From contig NC_088295.1 in assembly GCF_032854445.1 (NCBI RefSeq), forward strand, positions 22,183,385 to 22,247,384: 64,000 nt of DNA, read 5' to 3'. Position 1 is the first letter of the stretch, and each line of letters opens with the position of its first letter. The DNA is from Liolophura sinensis. Its lineage: Eukaryota > Mollusca > Polyplacophora > Chitonida > Chitonidae. Shown here in pieces: positions 22,681 to 36,900 of the stretch. Position numbers and translations under genes: made by a program. The notes under the pieces are model-generated. The model saw only the letters and a list, made by a program, of their open reading frames with translations. It was not told the DNA's origin and searched no databases.

Positions 22681-23294
22681 CTGGCCTGAATTAGCCCCAT
22701 ATGGCTTTTTGAACTCATCTCTTTACACTGGGCTGGCAGAGTATCATAGTCGCAGCAGCAGCCAATGGTAAACCATACACTGTTTCACGCTATATCCGAT
22801 AAGTTCTTTCGAAACGATTATTTGTGCCTCTTACCTCTTAGCTTGTCCGCACACACAACAGCCTAAGTGTATTCTACTTGGTAATGGCACACTAGCTTTG
22901 AGTGTCACCGCTGATGCAGCGACCATTTTGCCTTCACCACAGTTGTGGATCTTGAAAAAGTTGTCATTCCTGGATGGCGCAGGTGTGTTAACCCTGAAAA
23001 GACAATCCAAATGGTAGACTTGTTTTGAAATAGGTTTCAGTGTTGTGAATACAGGGCTCGTGTGCCATAACTGAGTGGAATATACCTATTATGTTGTGTG
23101 CGCGGGTGAGCTGAGAGGTAGGTGGCACAGATGACTCCTGTCTTGGACTGCAGACATCGTTTCGAAAGGTCTTATTGGGCATGGCATGAAACAGGGTATG
23201 GTTTACCACTGGTTGCCCCTGTGGCTATAATACTCCACCAACCCAGTATAAAGAGAGGATTTGAAATGGTCACTTGGGCTAAGCCTGAATCATC
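22681..23294. repeat. Long diverged inverted repeat (arms ~225-245 bp, spacer ~145 bp)
   Basis: Left arm 22681-22905, right arm 23050-23294. Matching blocks, reading the left arm reverse-complemented against the right: GAAACAGTGTATGGTTTACC / GAAACAGGGTATGGTTTACC; GCTAGTGTGCCATTACC / GCTCGTGTGCCATAACT; GCTAAGAGGTAAGAGGCAC / GCTGAGAGGTAGGTGGCAC; CCAGCCCAGTGTAAAGAGA / CCAACCCAGTATAAAGAGA. The right arm has an extra ~22 nt near 23135-23156. The arms are clearly related but substantially diverged. Confidence 0.75.
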
Positions 23295-23826
23295 ATCTGT
23301 GTTTCGAAAGTTATGCAAGTCAACAAATATGTCACCTATTAACTGTATGTCACAGAAATGTTTCATGACAGTCTTTGTATTGAGTGTGTGACTCAAAGAA
23401 GAGACTTAGACCTGTCTAAAGTTGAGTTTGAAGGCTTTATTTCCAAAGTCCAGATCACCAAAATACCATGCATTTGCACAGGAAATGCTCCGTCAACGTT
23501 TGAACTCAAGTGTAAGTTATGGCGAGCACATGTTTAGAGGAAGCAACAGCTTAATATCATGGAGTAGTTAGATTCAGTATTGCATTACTGGCATACCATT
23601 ATGGTTCGTTAACCAGGATCAAAATGCTCTTTCTTGTTTAAGTATTCTAGCAACATAAAATAAGTAGCATAGCTCTTCAGCTCCTTTTTTACCAGTGAAA
23701 TATATGCCGCTGTTTTTTTTTAAATCTCTAAATAGTTGACCTTTGGAGCTCCAATTTTAAGCAACTTATGAAGTAAAAGCGTAGAATCAATGAGCGTTAT
23801 CAATTTTTTTCTGAAGGCTGCCAGCC

Positions 23827-24944
23827 ATGGCTGAAGCTCTCACTAAAGAATCAACAAATGGGGCAGATACAGAGCCTGATTCTGTGACAAATGTAGTGGC
23901 CTTTACTGCAGCAGATGCTAAAGAAGGAACTGAACCAAGTGGTGAGGAACTGTCAGAAGACATGAAGCAAGATGATGACTCAGATGATGAGAATACCTTT
24001 CCATTTGACAGCTTAGATGATTTTGAGGTGGTAGATGAGGTGGAGGACCCTGTTGATGATGCTGACAATGAGGCTGCTGATAAGGATGAACAAAACGGAA
24101 GTGAGGAGGGTTTACCTGAGGTGAACGAAGATGATGTAGTTATGGAAGAAACTGCAGAGATTGATCTAGAATCTGAGAGACCTGCTGAACATACATCACA
24201 GGAAGAACATGGTGATGCAGAGGAGATCAGTGGTTTGTTTGTTTTGATACATCCTTGATATTAATTTTTGTGTCATGTACTGTTCAACTTTTCAACTGTT
24301 TGGATTTAAATTTAAACCTCAGTTCTTTATTGTGACCTGAACAGATTATTGTTAAATAGTAAGTTTTGCAGATTTATTTAAAATTAGAATGTGATGCTTG
24401 GTCAAAGTATTGCATTCTTTTTGAAATTTGAAACATTTATGTGTCCACTTAAATGAGTTTTTGGATACTTTGTAAGATAAGTAGGATAACATTATGAATG
24501 GATGATATAACAGTTTGTTCTGTTGTAGGTATCTTAGTTGAGTCTTTGGAGGATCCTAATAAAGAAGAGAATATGGGTGAGGAGCGAACTAAGGAGCTGA
24601 AGGAAACTGAGGAGGTTGAGGAAGGAGGTGACAAGGCAGGAGACTATGAGGAGTTACAAGATGAGGATACAGTGGAGGGTGAAAAAGGGGCGGCAGAAGA
24701 GTATGAAGAAGAAGTAGAGGGTGAGGGTGAAGAAGTAGAGGGTGAGGAGGAGGAAGAGATGGAAGCTGAAGAACAGGAGGAATATGAAGAGGAAGAAGAA
24801 GTTGTAGAGGAAGAATACATTGAAGGTGAAGAAGTATGTGAAGAAGAGGTAGAAGAAGAAGAAGATGAGGAAGTAGTTGAAGGAGATGAAGAATTTATTG
24901 AAGGAGTGCAGGAAGTGGAGATTGAAGAGGAAGCCGAGGAGGAA
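23827..24944 (+). CDS. Gene B exons 1-2: acidic N-terminal region
   Basis: Exon 1 (to 24232) reads MAEALTKESTNGADTEPD and onward, with DDFEVVDEVEDPVDDAD. Exon 2 (24529-24944) is almost entirely E with V, G, Y and D (EEYEEEVEGEGEEVEGEEEE). The donor chosen at 24945 (GAGGAA|GTATTG, phase 0) joins exon 25440 (GCELPEEQALETEVEG). Without it the frame ends at TAA 24974-24976. Glutamate tracts are common in chromatin and splicing proteins; the long minus-strand poly-serine frame over exon 2 is only the antisense of GAA/GAG codons. Confidence 0.68.
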
Positions 24945-27900
24945 GTATTGGACACTTTTTTGTCAGATTGCAGATAAGACTAATTCTCCTCTTGTTTTCA
25001 AGACAAAATGTAATCAGATTTTCTTTTTTCAAACAGCTAGAGATGAAACTTAGCGAGTATCTTCCCTATAATCTAAATCTGTGCACGCATAAGTTTAATT
25101 ACAAACGGGTAATTATACACTGTATTTTCTTCTGATTGCTACATTTCTTCACACAGACTGGATGTACCAGTAATGCTTTCAGTGCACACCACAAATGGCC
25201 CATGGAACAATCTGTATGAAGCCAAACTAAGCAACATGATGTCCAGTCATTTCTTTTATGGTTTTCTTCCTTTTATTTTTGGAAATGTTGGGGGATGGAA
25301 GTGGGTATTGCAGACATCCGGATTCTATGTTGTGATATGTCTGTCTGGTGACCAATCAGCTCATAATGCATGCAACAAAATATGTCTGTTCAGGATGCTA
25401 CGTTCACTTGAGAAATAAAACATCTGTTCCTCTTTAAAGGGATGTGAACTACCAGAAGAGCAAGCTCTTGAGACCGAGGTCGAAGGAATGGCTGCAGCAG
25501 GTAATTTGAACATATTTCGATAAATATTGCAGGTCAAAGATGTTCTAAATATCTGCTGAACAATTTCTAGAATAAGTGGTCCAGAGATTCAAAACTGTCC
25601 AATTTAATTAAACTCCCAGTTACATGCAGGGGACGCAACAGTAATAAACATTTTTCTGTAGAGACTTTTCTGGTGAATTGTACATCTTTATTGGTAATAT
25701 TTTCCAGACAATCTACCATCTAAGGCCTCCAGGCAAAACCTCAGGAAGAAAACAGGTTATTTCTTGTTTCTTCCCATCATACATATGTACATTTTAGCGT
25801 CTTAAAAATTCATGCTGTCCCCTCTTGCCTGGTAACTGATTTGATCTTTTTTTGTGTACATCACTTCATCTTGCTGTTGAATCACCTATACCGTAGTGTT
25901 TATTATTTTGTTATTACCCTAATTCCTCAACCTTTTCACATATGAAATTGCAACTTTGAATGCAATTTATGCACATTTTTCATTTGATTTTGTAAACAAA
26001 ATTACTTTGGTTGGACTGGCTGGTTTCAGGGCTTCACAAAAAGTATAATTTTATCAGTCAACACAGAATAATGCCTTTAGAATATGCTTTGTTAAACAAC
26101 TTGAATGAAGCAATTGTATGGTTTACCGCACTCCACCTACTTGTGTTTGTGCATTGAAATCTATGATTTTACATGTTAAAGGTGAACTGTAAACTTTTTT
26201 TATTTGAAACTGAAAGCTAATATATGATGATGATAGTGTTCCATTTTCCCACTATTTTGTATACATGTATGGAATTTGTAGCTGATATATTGCGAGGAAT
26301 ATCACACAAATCTGGACAGCCTAAAATACGCTCAAAATGCCATGCCGTTTTAAACATGAATCACAGACACCACCAATGGCACCTTGAGATCTTAAAAACA
26401 AATTGAGATAAATGATGTATATTTTCTGGGCAATATTAGAGCCTCTTTATTGTCAAGACTTAAATGATATTGTCAAGGATTAAATGATAATGAATGAGAC
26501 CAAGCTTAAATTGCGTTCCTAAATCATACAGTACATGCAATTTATTAATACCACTTTTGTGAATTTTGGAGGATAGTATGGAAAGAGAAGTTTTCTGGTG
26601 TTTTCAATACCTGGTGTGACATCATGCAAAAACACATGCTGTCACCCATCGCTGACATACATTTACATGTATAGCCACTAATGATGCTGTACTTTCAAAT
26701 GCACTTGACCTTCCTGCCCACTAATGATGCTGCACTTTCAAATGCACTTGACCTTCCTGCCCACTAATGATGCTGTACTTTCAAATGCACTTGACCTTCC
26801 TGCCCACTAATGATGCTGCACTTTCAAATGCACTTGACCTTCCTGCCCACTAATGATGCTGCACTTTCAAATGCACTTGACCTTCCTGCCCACTAATGAT
26901 GCTGCACTTTCAAATGCACTTGACCTTCCTGTCCACTAATGATGCTGTACTTTCAAATGCACTTGACCTTTTTGCCCACTAATGATGCTGCACTTTCAAA
27001 TGCACTTGTCCTTCCTGCAAAACTGCATTATTTGACCTCCTATCTGCTTGAAATTATTATCACATCACACCAGGAAGATTTTACTGAAACTCAGATTTTG
27101 TTGTAGAGGACCCTTCAGTTGTTGTGGTATAATAGTGGTATTCATCGTACATCCTTTTAAAACCATGTTCAGTGTTGTTAGCGCTGTCGATAGGGTTTTC
27201 TTCAAATTAACTTCACATTTCCTTTTGGTTTCTTGTGGAACTGAAGTAGCACGCAATCCTATACAACAACACGAGTTAACAACAGTCTTGAATGCATTGC
27301 AGTTTACCTTCAGTGTGATTATTTTGTAGCCGTGATTGTCCATAATAGATGTGCAGAGGTCTATACTGGTTACAGCTTGTCTTGGTGCCCCAATTTCTGT
27401 TTCTGTGAAATATCTTTGTTAAGACTTTGTGGAATTATCTTGAATCACTAAACCTTGTTTATTTTATTTTCTACCAAGACATATCCAAAGGTTATCATGA
27501 ATATGTCAGAGATTGTATATCAAGAAACATATATACTTGCGTATATGCCTTAAGGTGTAGGATACAGGTATCTTGTAAGCATGCTTGCAAGCCTATGTAT
27601 TACTATAACATTGTCCTTTGTCAAAAACATCTTAAGTTAGGGATCAGAAATATCTCAACGAATAACACAAACATCTGTTCACATTGAATGGTTATGATTT
27701 AATTTATACTCAATTTATTAATATTATATAATGTTTTTAATACATTGCATTTTAATTTTGATGTTTCAGCTAAGAATCTACTAAATTTACAGAAAGCTGT
27801 TATTATATACCATGTGAAACCAGATGACCTAAAAGATGTCCTGCTGCAGCCTTGTCTGAAAAAGGCTGTATGTTTCTGTGTAAGATTTCTTGGCCCTAAA

Positions 27901-30900
27901 GGATGTACTAAAGGAGGGTAAGGCATCAATAATGACCATGTAATGAGAGTCTGGTGCCATCTGAACAAGCTGGAATGGGTCAGTGCTACAGTGTACATGT
28001 AAAAATGGTCTGTAATGAGAGTCCTGTGTTACAGTCCAACTTTACACAGCTCTGCAGATCCTCTTTCTTAAACCTGAGACCATAATATATCCCAGCTTAA
28101 ACAAGCATGGTAGTTTCGGGATTCTCGATAAAATTATAAAAGCTCACTTAGGCTAACATATTGTTGCCACCAGTTTTACATGTATATATCAGTGGATTTT
28201 GTATTTCTGTTCGAGTAAAACGTGGCTGAATAGATATACCCTTAAGTCATGTACTCCTCAAGACAAAAACATTAGACATGTGTATTTCATGTTTGATAGT
28301 GGAAATAATGGAGTAATTCAGTAAATAATATGACTTCTTGAACTAAATTGTTGTATTTGATAACTGTTTTTATCAAATTGTTTATCATGTTTATGCTCAC
28401 ATTATCTTGTCTTTCCTCTATAGTCAGGATTCATTGACTTTTTCCAGACATTTGGAAGCTCGCTTCAGTAGCCAAAAAGAGGCTAAGGAACAGATGGAAA
28501 TGATCAACAGTACTATATTTAAGAATGGGCAAAAAATGAAGGCTTTTTTGTTAGGACCTGGTGGAGGACCTATGGGTAGGATATCAGTGAAAACGTTGAA
28601 ACTATTAGCAGAGGTTGATGCTGAATAATGACTCCTAAAATTATAATTCTACTATACAGAGTGTATGATTTAGACAGAAAATATACAAGTTTAGGTTGAT
28701 TCTTGAGGCTAACAGGTTTAAATAAAATTTCATCATTGTCACAGTCAGTGATTTAGAATGCATTACAAATCTGACTAGTGAAACTTATTGGATTCCATTT
28801 GTGTTGCAGACTGGTTACTGAATGAATGGCAGAGATCTATATCACCAGCAGGTAATGTTTTCATACAAGAAACTTGTCATTTACTTGGCTGTTGTGATCT
28901 TCATAATAAACATTTTACTTATTTCTCTTTAATAGAACTTCAGACATATTCATATTCATTATTCAGTTTACATAATTTTTGCAATCTGACACCATTATTA
29001 TACATGTATATCCTCAAAAAAGCATCTAATATATAGACTTCCAATACACCTATATATCTGTAAAAAAGAATTACCTTAAGTCCAGGTGAATGGGCAGATA
29101 AGTGCAATGAGCCCATTTGTTTCTGAATCATAGTGAATAGAAGATTTAATTAGTATATATGTGTTTCAAAGTAAAGTTTAATGTGTAAAATTTGTGTTGA
29201 AATGTTATTTATTTTTTATTGTTAACACCATGTCCATACTGCATTAAGTTAGCTTTTTTACCTTTTAGCTGTACATTTGTCAGTAACTGTTTGATTAGTA
29301 ACCTTGTGATTGGGATTGTGTTACCCATGTGACGGCCATAAGAAAAAGATGCAAGGCATATTATTGTTCTTATGGTGTAAAAGTTTCTATGTGTCTCATA
29401 TAGATAGGTGGAGAACTTTAGAAGGACCTCCATTAAAAGGAATGATTATAGCTTTTAAATAATGCATCTCTTCTTTGCAAGCCTCGACAAGAATTGGACG
29501 TTCATTTGCATTATTTTTTTCCCTTGTTTTAACTTTTTATGTCCATACTCTTCACTGTTGGGGGGCTGTCCACATTATTGGTAAATGCCAGTTGTGATAT
29601 ACACCTGTAGTGTTATCTTCATCGCTTATCGCATGAAGTGATGGGCTGCCTGTGGACAGGAACATAAGGGGATGCACTTCTTGTACTTATTTGTTATGCC
29701 CGATGTTTGCTTTTAAACAGAAGTCCAGATCATTTCTGATTTGATAAGTGAAGTGCAAAAGAGAAATTAGGAATGTATTCTTGATAATCATTGTTCTGGC
29801 AATCTTCTCACTGATACAGATCTCGGAATGTGTTTGAAGTTTTAAGGTAGCTTTGAATGATAGTGTCATTGAAGTCAAAAAAGAGAAGATGGCACATGTA
29901 CACCATGTTATCTAACTGTCCATTTCATGGAAAAATTTGTCATGGATATGTTTTTCTGTTTGACTTTTATTCTTTTGTAACGCATTTACATTTGTTGTGG
30001 TTTCAATGAATGCATTGAAGCAAAAGTAAGAGAGCCAATGAATGACAGCCTGCGGGTATGGTTGTGCATATTGGGCCAGCTTTTGTGGACATATTTAGGC
30101 TGGCTTACAACATTACTATATTGATTATCTTCTTTCAATGCTGTGATGATGATTAATAATGGACCAGGTTATCCAGGATCTGATGCTCCCTCTCTGCTAA
30201 GCCTGATTTCTCTGAGCGTGCCACAGGGGAACTTATTAATGATGTGTATGGTACAACTGTAACACCCATCTTGAGTTTGTTTCTCAGCTGTGGATGTTCC
30301 AGGCAGAAAGGACAGGATTGAGGCGTGGAGGGAATATGTCCAAAACATGGTCTGTCTGTGTTGGCAGCTGAGGTGGGGAGATGGGAGCAGTGTTATCACA
30401 CCACTGGGCTATCAAGACTGTGTTGACGGTTTCACTTGATTGATGCCTGTGATAGATCGACATGTGTTTTGAAGCCTGAAACAAACTGTGATTAGCAGAG
30501 CAGAATAGATCAGGATTATGGATTGACTGGACAATCAGCACAGGACGAGAGATGACCTAGGAGATCTGGAATCAAGAGATGATCATTGTGTTGTATGCTG
30601 TGACTGTTTCCTTCAGAAAGGAAGATGAAAGATCCGATATGATATCTGAAATGATGGCAAAGACTATTGACAAGATGAGGGAATCTTGTGAAGTGGCAAA
30701 GCGTTGTAATATTTATCTGTCATTTCAATTCCACCAAGTTCAGGTTGTCACATGTAGAATGTAGTTTGATTTTATAATGTGTCCAGACACCTTTTGGTAA
30801 ACTTCACACACTTTATTTAAAATTCCAATAGAGAACAATGAAGATATTGATTTAGCAGCTGTTAAAACACTTCTTGAGCGGTGTTTGAAGCAATACCCAA

Positions 30901-33900
30901 GATTGTCCCCATGCACTGACATATACTGTATAGTACACAGATCTTGTATGGTCTCTTACATGATGTCTTATTTACATATATGTATACTGCACATGTCAGT
31001 GAAGCTACATTGTTTATTTATGCATTCATAAGTGCTCACATCTTAACACAGGATAAGAATGTTCATATCCTAGACTCTAGAACCTTTCAGACTTTGTCAG
31101 AGGAAAAGTTGTTTTTGGTAGTGACGGTAACTGTCAGTGTTCATGGTTTAGATAAAGATTCTCCATATATTTGCATTGTTGTTTGTTTCCACATCAAGTT
31201 GTGTCAGTTGTCCATGCTTACCGTGTATAAATTTAATGAAATGGTTGGTGTGCATGATAATCCCAACAACTGCAGCATTTCCCTTCAGAATTGTTGTTGT
31301 AATCTGCAGGTTCCAAATAACAACTGTTGTACAACAGATGTATGAAGGTAATATTTAAACCATTGGCTGAATGGAACTTATTTTGAAATGGTGCATTATT
31401 TTAAATATATAAAAGCATTTATTTCAGCAGCTATTGAAGAACAGTTGGCTGTTGTTGTCAGCCTTAAGAAAGGGGTTTCAGCGAAGTTTCGTAATGAAGA
31501 AGATGTCGGAAGATGATGTGGCGTCCCATACCGATACTGACTTTCAGCCTGTGATTCGAAACTGAATTTGGTCACAAGATGTATATTTTTGAGATTTGAA
31601 CATTGTTTTGCAGGTATCTTTGAGTCAAGATGTGTGTTTGTTAGCAACGTTCCGTCGTTTGCCCGTGAAGAAATGCTGCGAGCGCTGTATCCTACAGCCG
31701 AAAGTGTAAACCTCCCCTTGAAGCCAGACGGACAAACCAATGGGTAATGTGACACGGCAGACACCAGGGATTTGTTTGCTTATCTTATTATTTGACTCTA
31801 TATCATGTGTTCTTTTTGAATAGCTGTGTATTGTAAAAATATTCACAGACCGGGAGTCGTTTATGTACATGTAATTTGTAATATTATTAAGGAGATCTGC
31901 TTTTTGTGGCTCTTTTAGATCAGTAGAGTGTTGTTCTCTTAACATTTTCCATGTCTTCATATACCCATTGTTAGTGAAGAATTTGAATTCCAGAGATGAT
32001 TTCCTTTTCAGTATATTTTTGTAATCTTTGATTCATGAAAAATGTATATAATTGCTACTATTACATGTATAGTAAGTCCATGTAAAGGTGATATATAAAG
32101 TCTGCCTGAGACAGTATGGATTAAATACTCAGGTAATACAGACTAATTTTTTTGATACATTCTTGGTGATGTCACTGGGTTTCCCAAATCACTAAGGCAG
32201 TGTTGTGCGAAGAAGAGATGAGCAATGCAAAGAAGCCTAGCGTAGCCCAAAACTTTGTGGAAGTAGGATTCCTGGCCCTTGTTTTGGATGTCTCACCTTG
32301 TAATACCAAATACCTACAGACTCAGTACCCAGAGGAAGAAAAGAAGAACGACCCATGTTGGAACTTCAGGCTTCATGCAGTTTAAAAAGCCCGTTTGTTA
32401 AATCTGGGCTTAGGTGGCTGATGTGGGAATCACATAAGTCAACAGGCATTACATGTAGCTGAATATGTGGGGCCTGCACCTTCACCTAGAAGCTAGGATA
32501 TGTAAGCTATCGGAACTACATTCACGCCTCCTGGCAATGATGTTACACCTTAACAAGTCTTGGGCACAGAGCCCAATAGAGGGCTTGACACATGCCAGTA
32601 AAGCAGTACTAGAGATCTCAGAAAGAGCAACAAGTGGTAAAGAATTGATTTTTTAGCCTGGGCTATACTGGAGATGAGTCTCAGTAAAGAACTTCTGAGG
32701 GAATACTTTGAGGTTTCAGGCCACAGATTGTGAAGATTGTGAATTTTGCAGAGATCTTCCTAGCCATACCCAATCAAACCGCTTATTTGTTAATACACAG
32801 TTATTATAGTTTTACCTAAATGTTATTTACTAATTGAATTTGATAACTTAATGTTCTGATTGTGATTAAGTTCTGATTAGGATTTGTTCCCAGGCTTGCT
32901 ATATTTTGAAACACTCAGTGATTCCTGCCAGCCACACAGAAAGAAACTCTTAAAAGTTAAGTGGGAATTTGTTAAAAGCTTTTTTTGGTTATTGTCTGTT
33001 ATTGGGAAGAAAAAAAAAGCAGGTACACAGAGAGTAGAAATATACAAGGGCAAGTGTTCTAAAAGTGTAGATACACTGGCAGGTATTTGATAATTGTTTT
33101 GGAATAGAGTGAATGAAAGCATAGTTACATGTTACATGAAGAACACGTATGTAAGAAATGGTGAAGAAGAGTGCAGATGTCCTTGAAAATGTTGAAGAAG
33201 ATGACAACTGTACATATGTTGAAGAAAGGGCAAATGTACTCGCAGATGTTAAAGCAGAGAGCAGATGCATTTGCAAATGTCAAAGAAGACGGCAGATATG
33301 CTTGTACATATTGACGAAGAGATGCCCTTTCACATGTGAAAGAAAAGGAGGACATTATGTAATGTCATTGAGAAGAGAGAAGGTGTACGGCTGTATGTGG
33401 TGTAGAAGCAAACGTAGAAGAGTATATTTATTTTGGATAAAATGTCAGATGCATGTATACTGTTACATCTATGTTGGAGAAGAGAGCAGGCTCATTGGCA
33501 TATGGTGGGGAAAAGGCAGATGTACGACTTATGTCAAAGAAGAGGAAGATGTATGGCGTATGGTGAAGAAGAGACCTATGTAGGTGTATGACGAAGAAGG
33601 GACAGATGTATTGAATATGGTGAAGAAGAGACAGATGTAGGGTGTATTACGAAGAAGAGACAGATGTAGGACATATGGTGAAGAAGAAGCAGATGTACTG
33701 GTGTTTGGGACGAGAACAAATGTACTGGTGTTTGGTGGGGAAGTGGGCAGATGTATTGCAAGGCCTTGGAGAAGAAGAAGAGGAAAAACATGATAGTGAT
33801 TGTTAGAGAAGAAGCAGATGTACCTTTCATTGGTATAGAGGGCAGATATTCTAATATACTGATAACAACATAGATTGAGTGGAGGGATTGAGTCCTGATC

Positions 33901-36900
33901 TTCATGTACATCAACATAGATTAAAGGATAAATGTCCCGATTTAACTCCTGGCCCAAATTATAAAGATTATAACCTGTTTAAGCAGTGTATTACTGGAAA
34001 GGCTTCTGAGAAATGTAATGATGACTTTAAATCCATCAAAAACAATAGCTCTACTGCCCTAACTGATCTCCAGCATGCCCCCCTTGGATGGCTCAGAGGC
34101 TGACGTCGTAGGATGCCAACCCAAGTCTAGCTGGCCTGGGAATTTGTGTCAAAACGATGTCGTGATGGATAGTGGACGGCGCTGACGTTCCGATTTATGA
34201 CACTGAGATCTATAGCCATACTTCAGATTCCGAGTTTTAGGATGTTGAATTTGATCTTAAATTGTTCAGGCATTTCCGACAGCACTGAAAATACGGACTA
34301 GTTAGCTATAGCTTTATCATGTGTTACACTGTACCTGTGGTATGTTTATCTTAGGATTTAATGTTTGTTTAGTATTCTTTCTTTCTATCTGTTTCACAAT
34401 AAATATCATTCTGTCCCACAAGGTATTCTAAATTCATACCCATAGGCAATGACAATTACCGGTACATGTTATTGTCAGCATTCTGATCAGCCTATGCATA
34501 AAGGTGCAAATAGTAGTGTACAGAGATATGTTATCTATCAGTTTTCATTTCGGCAAGTAGTATTTCACAACCACTGTGTGCAGGTGCCATTGTGGTCATC
34601 TTTTTAGTCCAGCTGTATTTGTCTCATAGCTGTAAAATGGTGTGAGCAGGTATGGCTACTTTTGGAGGGTCCAAAATCTTCCGTCTTGTGCTGTAAATCC
34701 ATGCCTTCATGATGGCCAAATCGTCTGGGAACTTGTAAAAAACTCCAAGGTTCTTCAACGACGTGGATTTCACATCTGTATGCAGAACAACAAACCATTT
34801 CATGGCGTATTTGATATACCTGTTGTCACTCTTGGAGCTAATTGCTGCAAAGCCCTGACAGCTTGTAAAGGTTGGACTTGTATGATGGAGTCAGCAGAGA
34901 TTACCCAGTGTTGGTGAAAAACTGCATAAAACCAGCCTCAATATCTAGTGACTTCAAGTGCCATATTACTCAGATTATTGTACCCCTTTTCAGTACTTTT
35001 TTGCACTCAATTTATGCAGAGGAGTATCTGAATTGAATAGGTTATTACTTGTTACATAAATAATACAGTTATGTGTCTTATTGTTAGAAAGTGAATGTTA
35101 TGAAGGAGTGTTTTTATAGAAAAACTTCAAAACCTTACCTTTAATTTGTTGTCAAAATAAGTGTAATATCTGTACAAACTTAAAATACCATGTTGTATGT
35201 ATACATTGTGTTGGTCTTGTCAGTGCTTTGGCTGGAACTTATTTCCCTGAGCCAGTGTGTACTTTATGACAGGTTGCAGACTTTTCTAATTTTGGTGCCC
35301 ATTTATTCACAACACGACTGTATTTGACTGGTTGTTACTTACTACATGGGTGAAGATATAACTACAATGCCTGTCTGATTGATTTATTACTTGTACTATT
35401 TGACTGATGTTCTTCCGTCTCTGACTGGTTAATTACCCTGCCTGTCTGACTTGTTTGTTGCTCAGACTGACTGGTTGGTTTATTGCCCTGACAGTCTGGC
35501 TGGTTCGTTGCCTTGACTTTGACTGGTTCTTGGTTATAGGGTATGCATGTTGGAGTACCCCACACAGGAAGAGGCGGAGGAGATAGTACAGTACAGTGAA
35601 AAGTTCCAGGCCCGTATCGGCAACAGTAACCTAAAACTGACAATACTTGGCCAGACTAAGATACCGTCAGGCAATGGTAGGTCTACCTTGTTTAAATCTT
35701 GGAAGTGAAAATACATTTTAATATTATGTCATAGTATTATTGTACTATAATCAAAATTGCAACAATACAAACTGTTTTCCTATTTTAGATTCTATTAATG
35801 GCACTTCAAGAATATTTCCAGTCTTTTTCAAGATTTGTTTAAAGCCTACACCAGAATAGGAAATCGTTTATATTTAGTTTAGTTTTATAGTTTAATTTTT
35901 ATAAATGGGTACACTTTAGTGTCCTTGTATATCTTTGCGACAGAGATGACACCTGTTGAGCCAGCAGTACAGGCGAAGTCTGACAAGGGGTATCCACATA
36001 GTGATACAGGGAGCACTAGAACTAAAACACTCACTGAGTTCAAATCTGCTCAAGTTAAACAAACAGTGAAGCCAAAGTATAACAAGAACGATTCTGTGAA
36101 GGCTGACAGCTCAACCAAATTAGTCCCTAAAAAAGTTGATACTAAGGTGACTAAAGTATCAGAAAAGGAGAAAAATGATCCAAAGAAAGTCAGCAAGAGT
36201 ACTGATTCAGGAAAGAGGACTTCCGTGAAAGAAAGTGGGAAGGACAAGAAGGCTCACAGAAAAGAGAAACTGTCAGATAGTTCAAAGAAGAGCAACAGTA
36301 AAGATGACTTCAATAGGGGGAACAACAAAACTAGGAGGGACTCAAAACAAAGTGGCTCAACCTCTAGAAGGTCAGAGCGGTGGAGCCCAGGTCGATCATC
36401 CAGAAGTCACAGGTCAACTTCTAGCTCTCGAAAATCCCAGGAGTCAAGGTCTTCAGATAAGAAGAAAGTCAGTAGCTCGAGTGAAAAGGGCAGGAGTTCC
36501 AGTAAAAGTGTAGACAAGCCAAAGCACAAGGACACCAAGCCACAGACTGATGGTAAAAAAACAGACTTGAATGTAACTGGTAAGAAAGTTTCTGAGAATC
36601 AAGGTCGACAGAAAACTAATGCGACATCTGGAGAAAAGAAAAAAAGTGGTACTATCATTCCGGTTCAGCTAGGCAGAACAGGTAATGCTGCTAAACGTCC
36701 CATGGAGACCAGTGTCAATATCAACAGGTCTGACAAGCGCAGTAGGTTTGATGTGCCCACTACAGGTCCTGGGCCAGTGGGGCCATACCCCATCGGGATG
36801 AACCCAGGTTCAGGTGGACCCATGATGAGAGGGAACTTCCCACAGCAACAGCCTCATGTGGTGAGACCCCCTGTTCCACCCAACATGATGAATCTGGGGA

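Larger units (their letters stand above)
20900..23816. other. Gap upstream of gene B first coding exon
   Basis: Apart from the C/A tract and the long inverted repeat, I see no supported gene. Several donor-like GTAAGT or GTGAGT sites (about 22008, 22303 and 23511) could end noncoding first exons of gene B, whose coding exon opens with a splice acceptor at about 23816. None can be proved from sequence. Confidence 0.4.

Noticed and set aside
24644-24955. Minus-strand poly-serine ORF (103 aa)
   Set aside because: Antisense of the glutamate-rich exon 2 of gene B (GAA/GAG reads TTC/CTC or TCx in shifted frames).
26676-27019. CRISPR-like array
   Set aside because: Units are contiguous 43-bp repeats with no unique spacers, in an intron of an animal gene.
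30288-30430. Exon-like segment AVDVPGRKDRIEAWREYV in gene B intron 7
   Set aside because: No convincing donor before the stop, and gene A shows direct joining of the flanking exons; kept only as a possible alternative exon.
33130-33957. Overlapping ORFs of 113-142 aa on both strands
   Set aside because: Produced by the degenerate GAAGAAGAG/CAGATGTA tandem repeat; no protein-like complexity.
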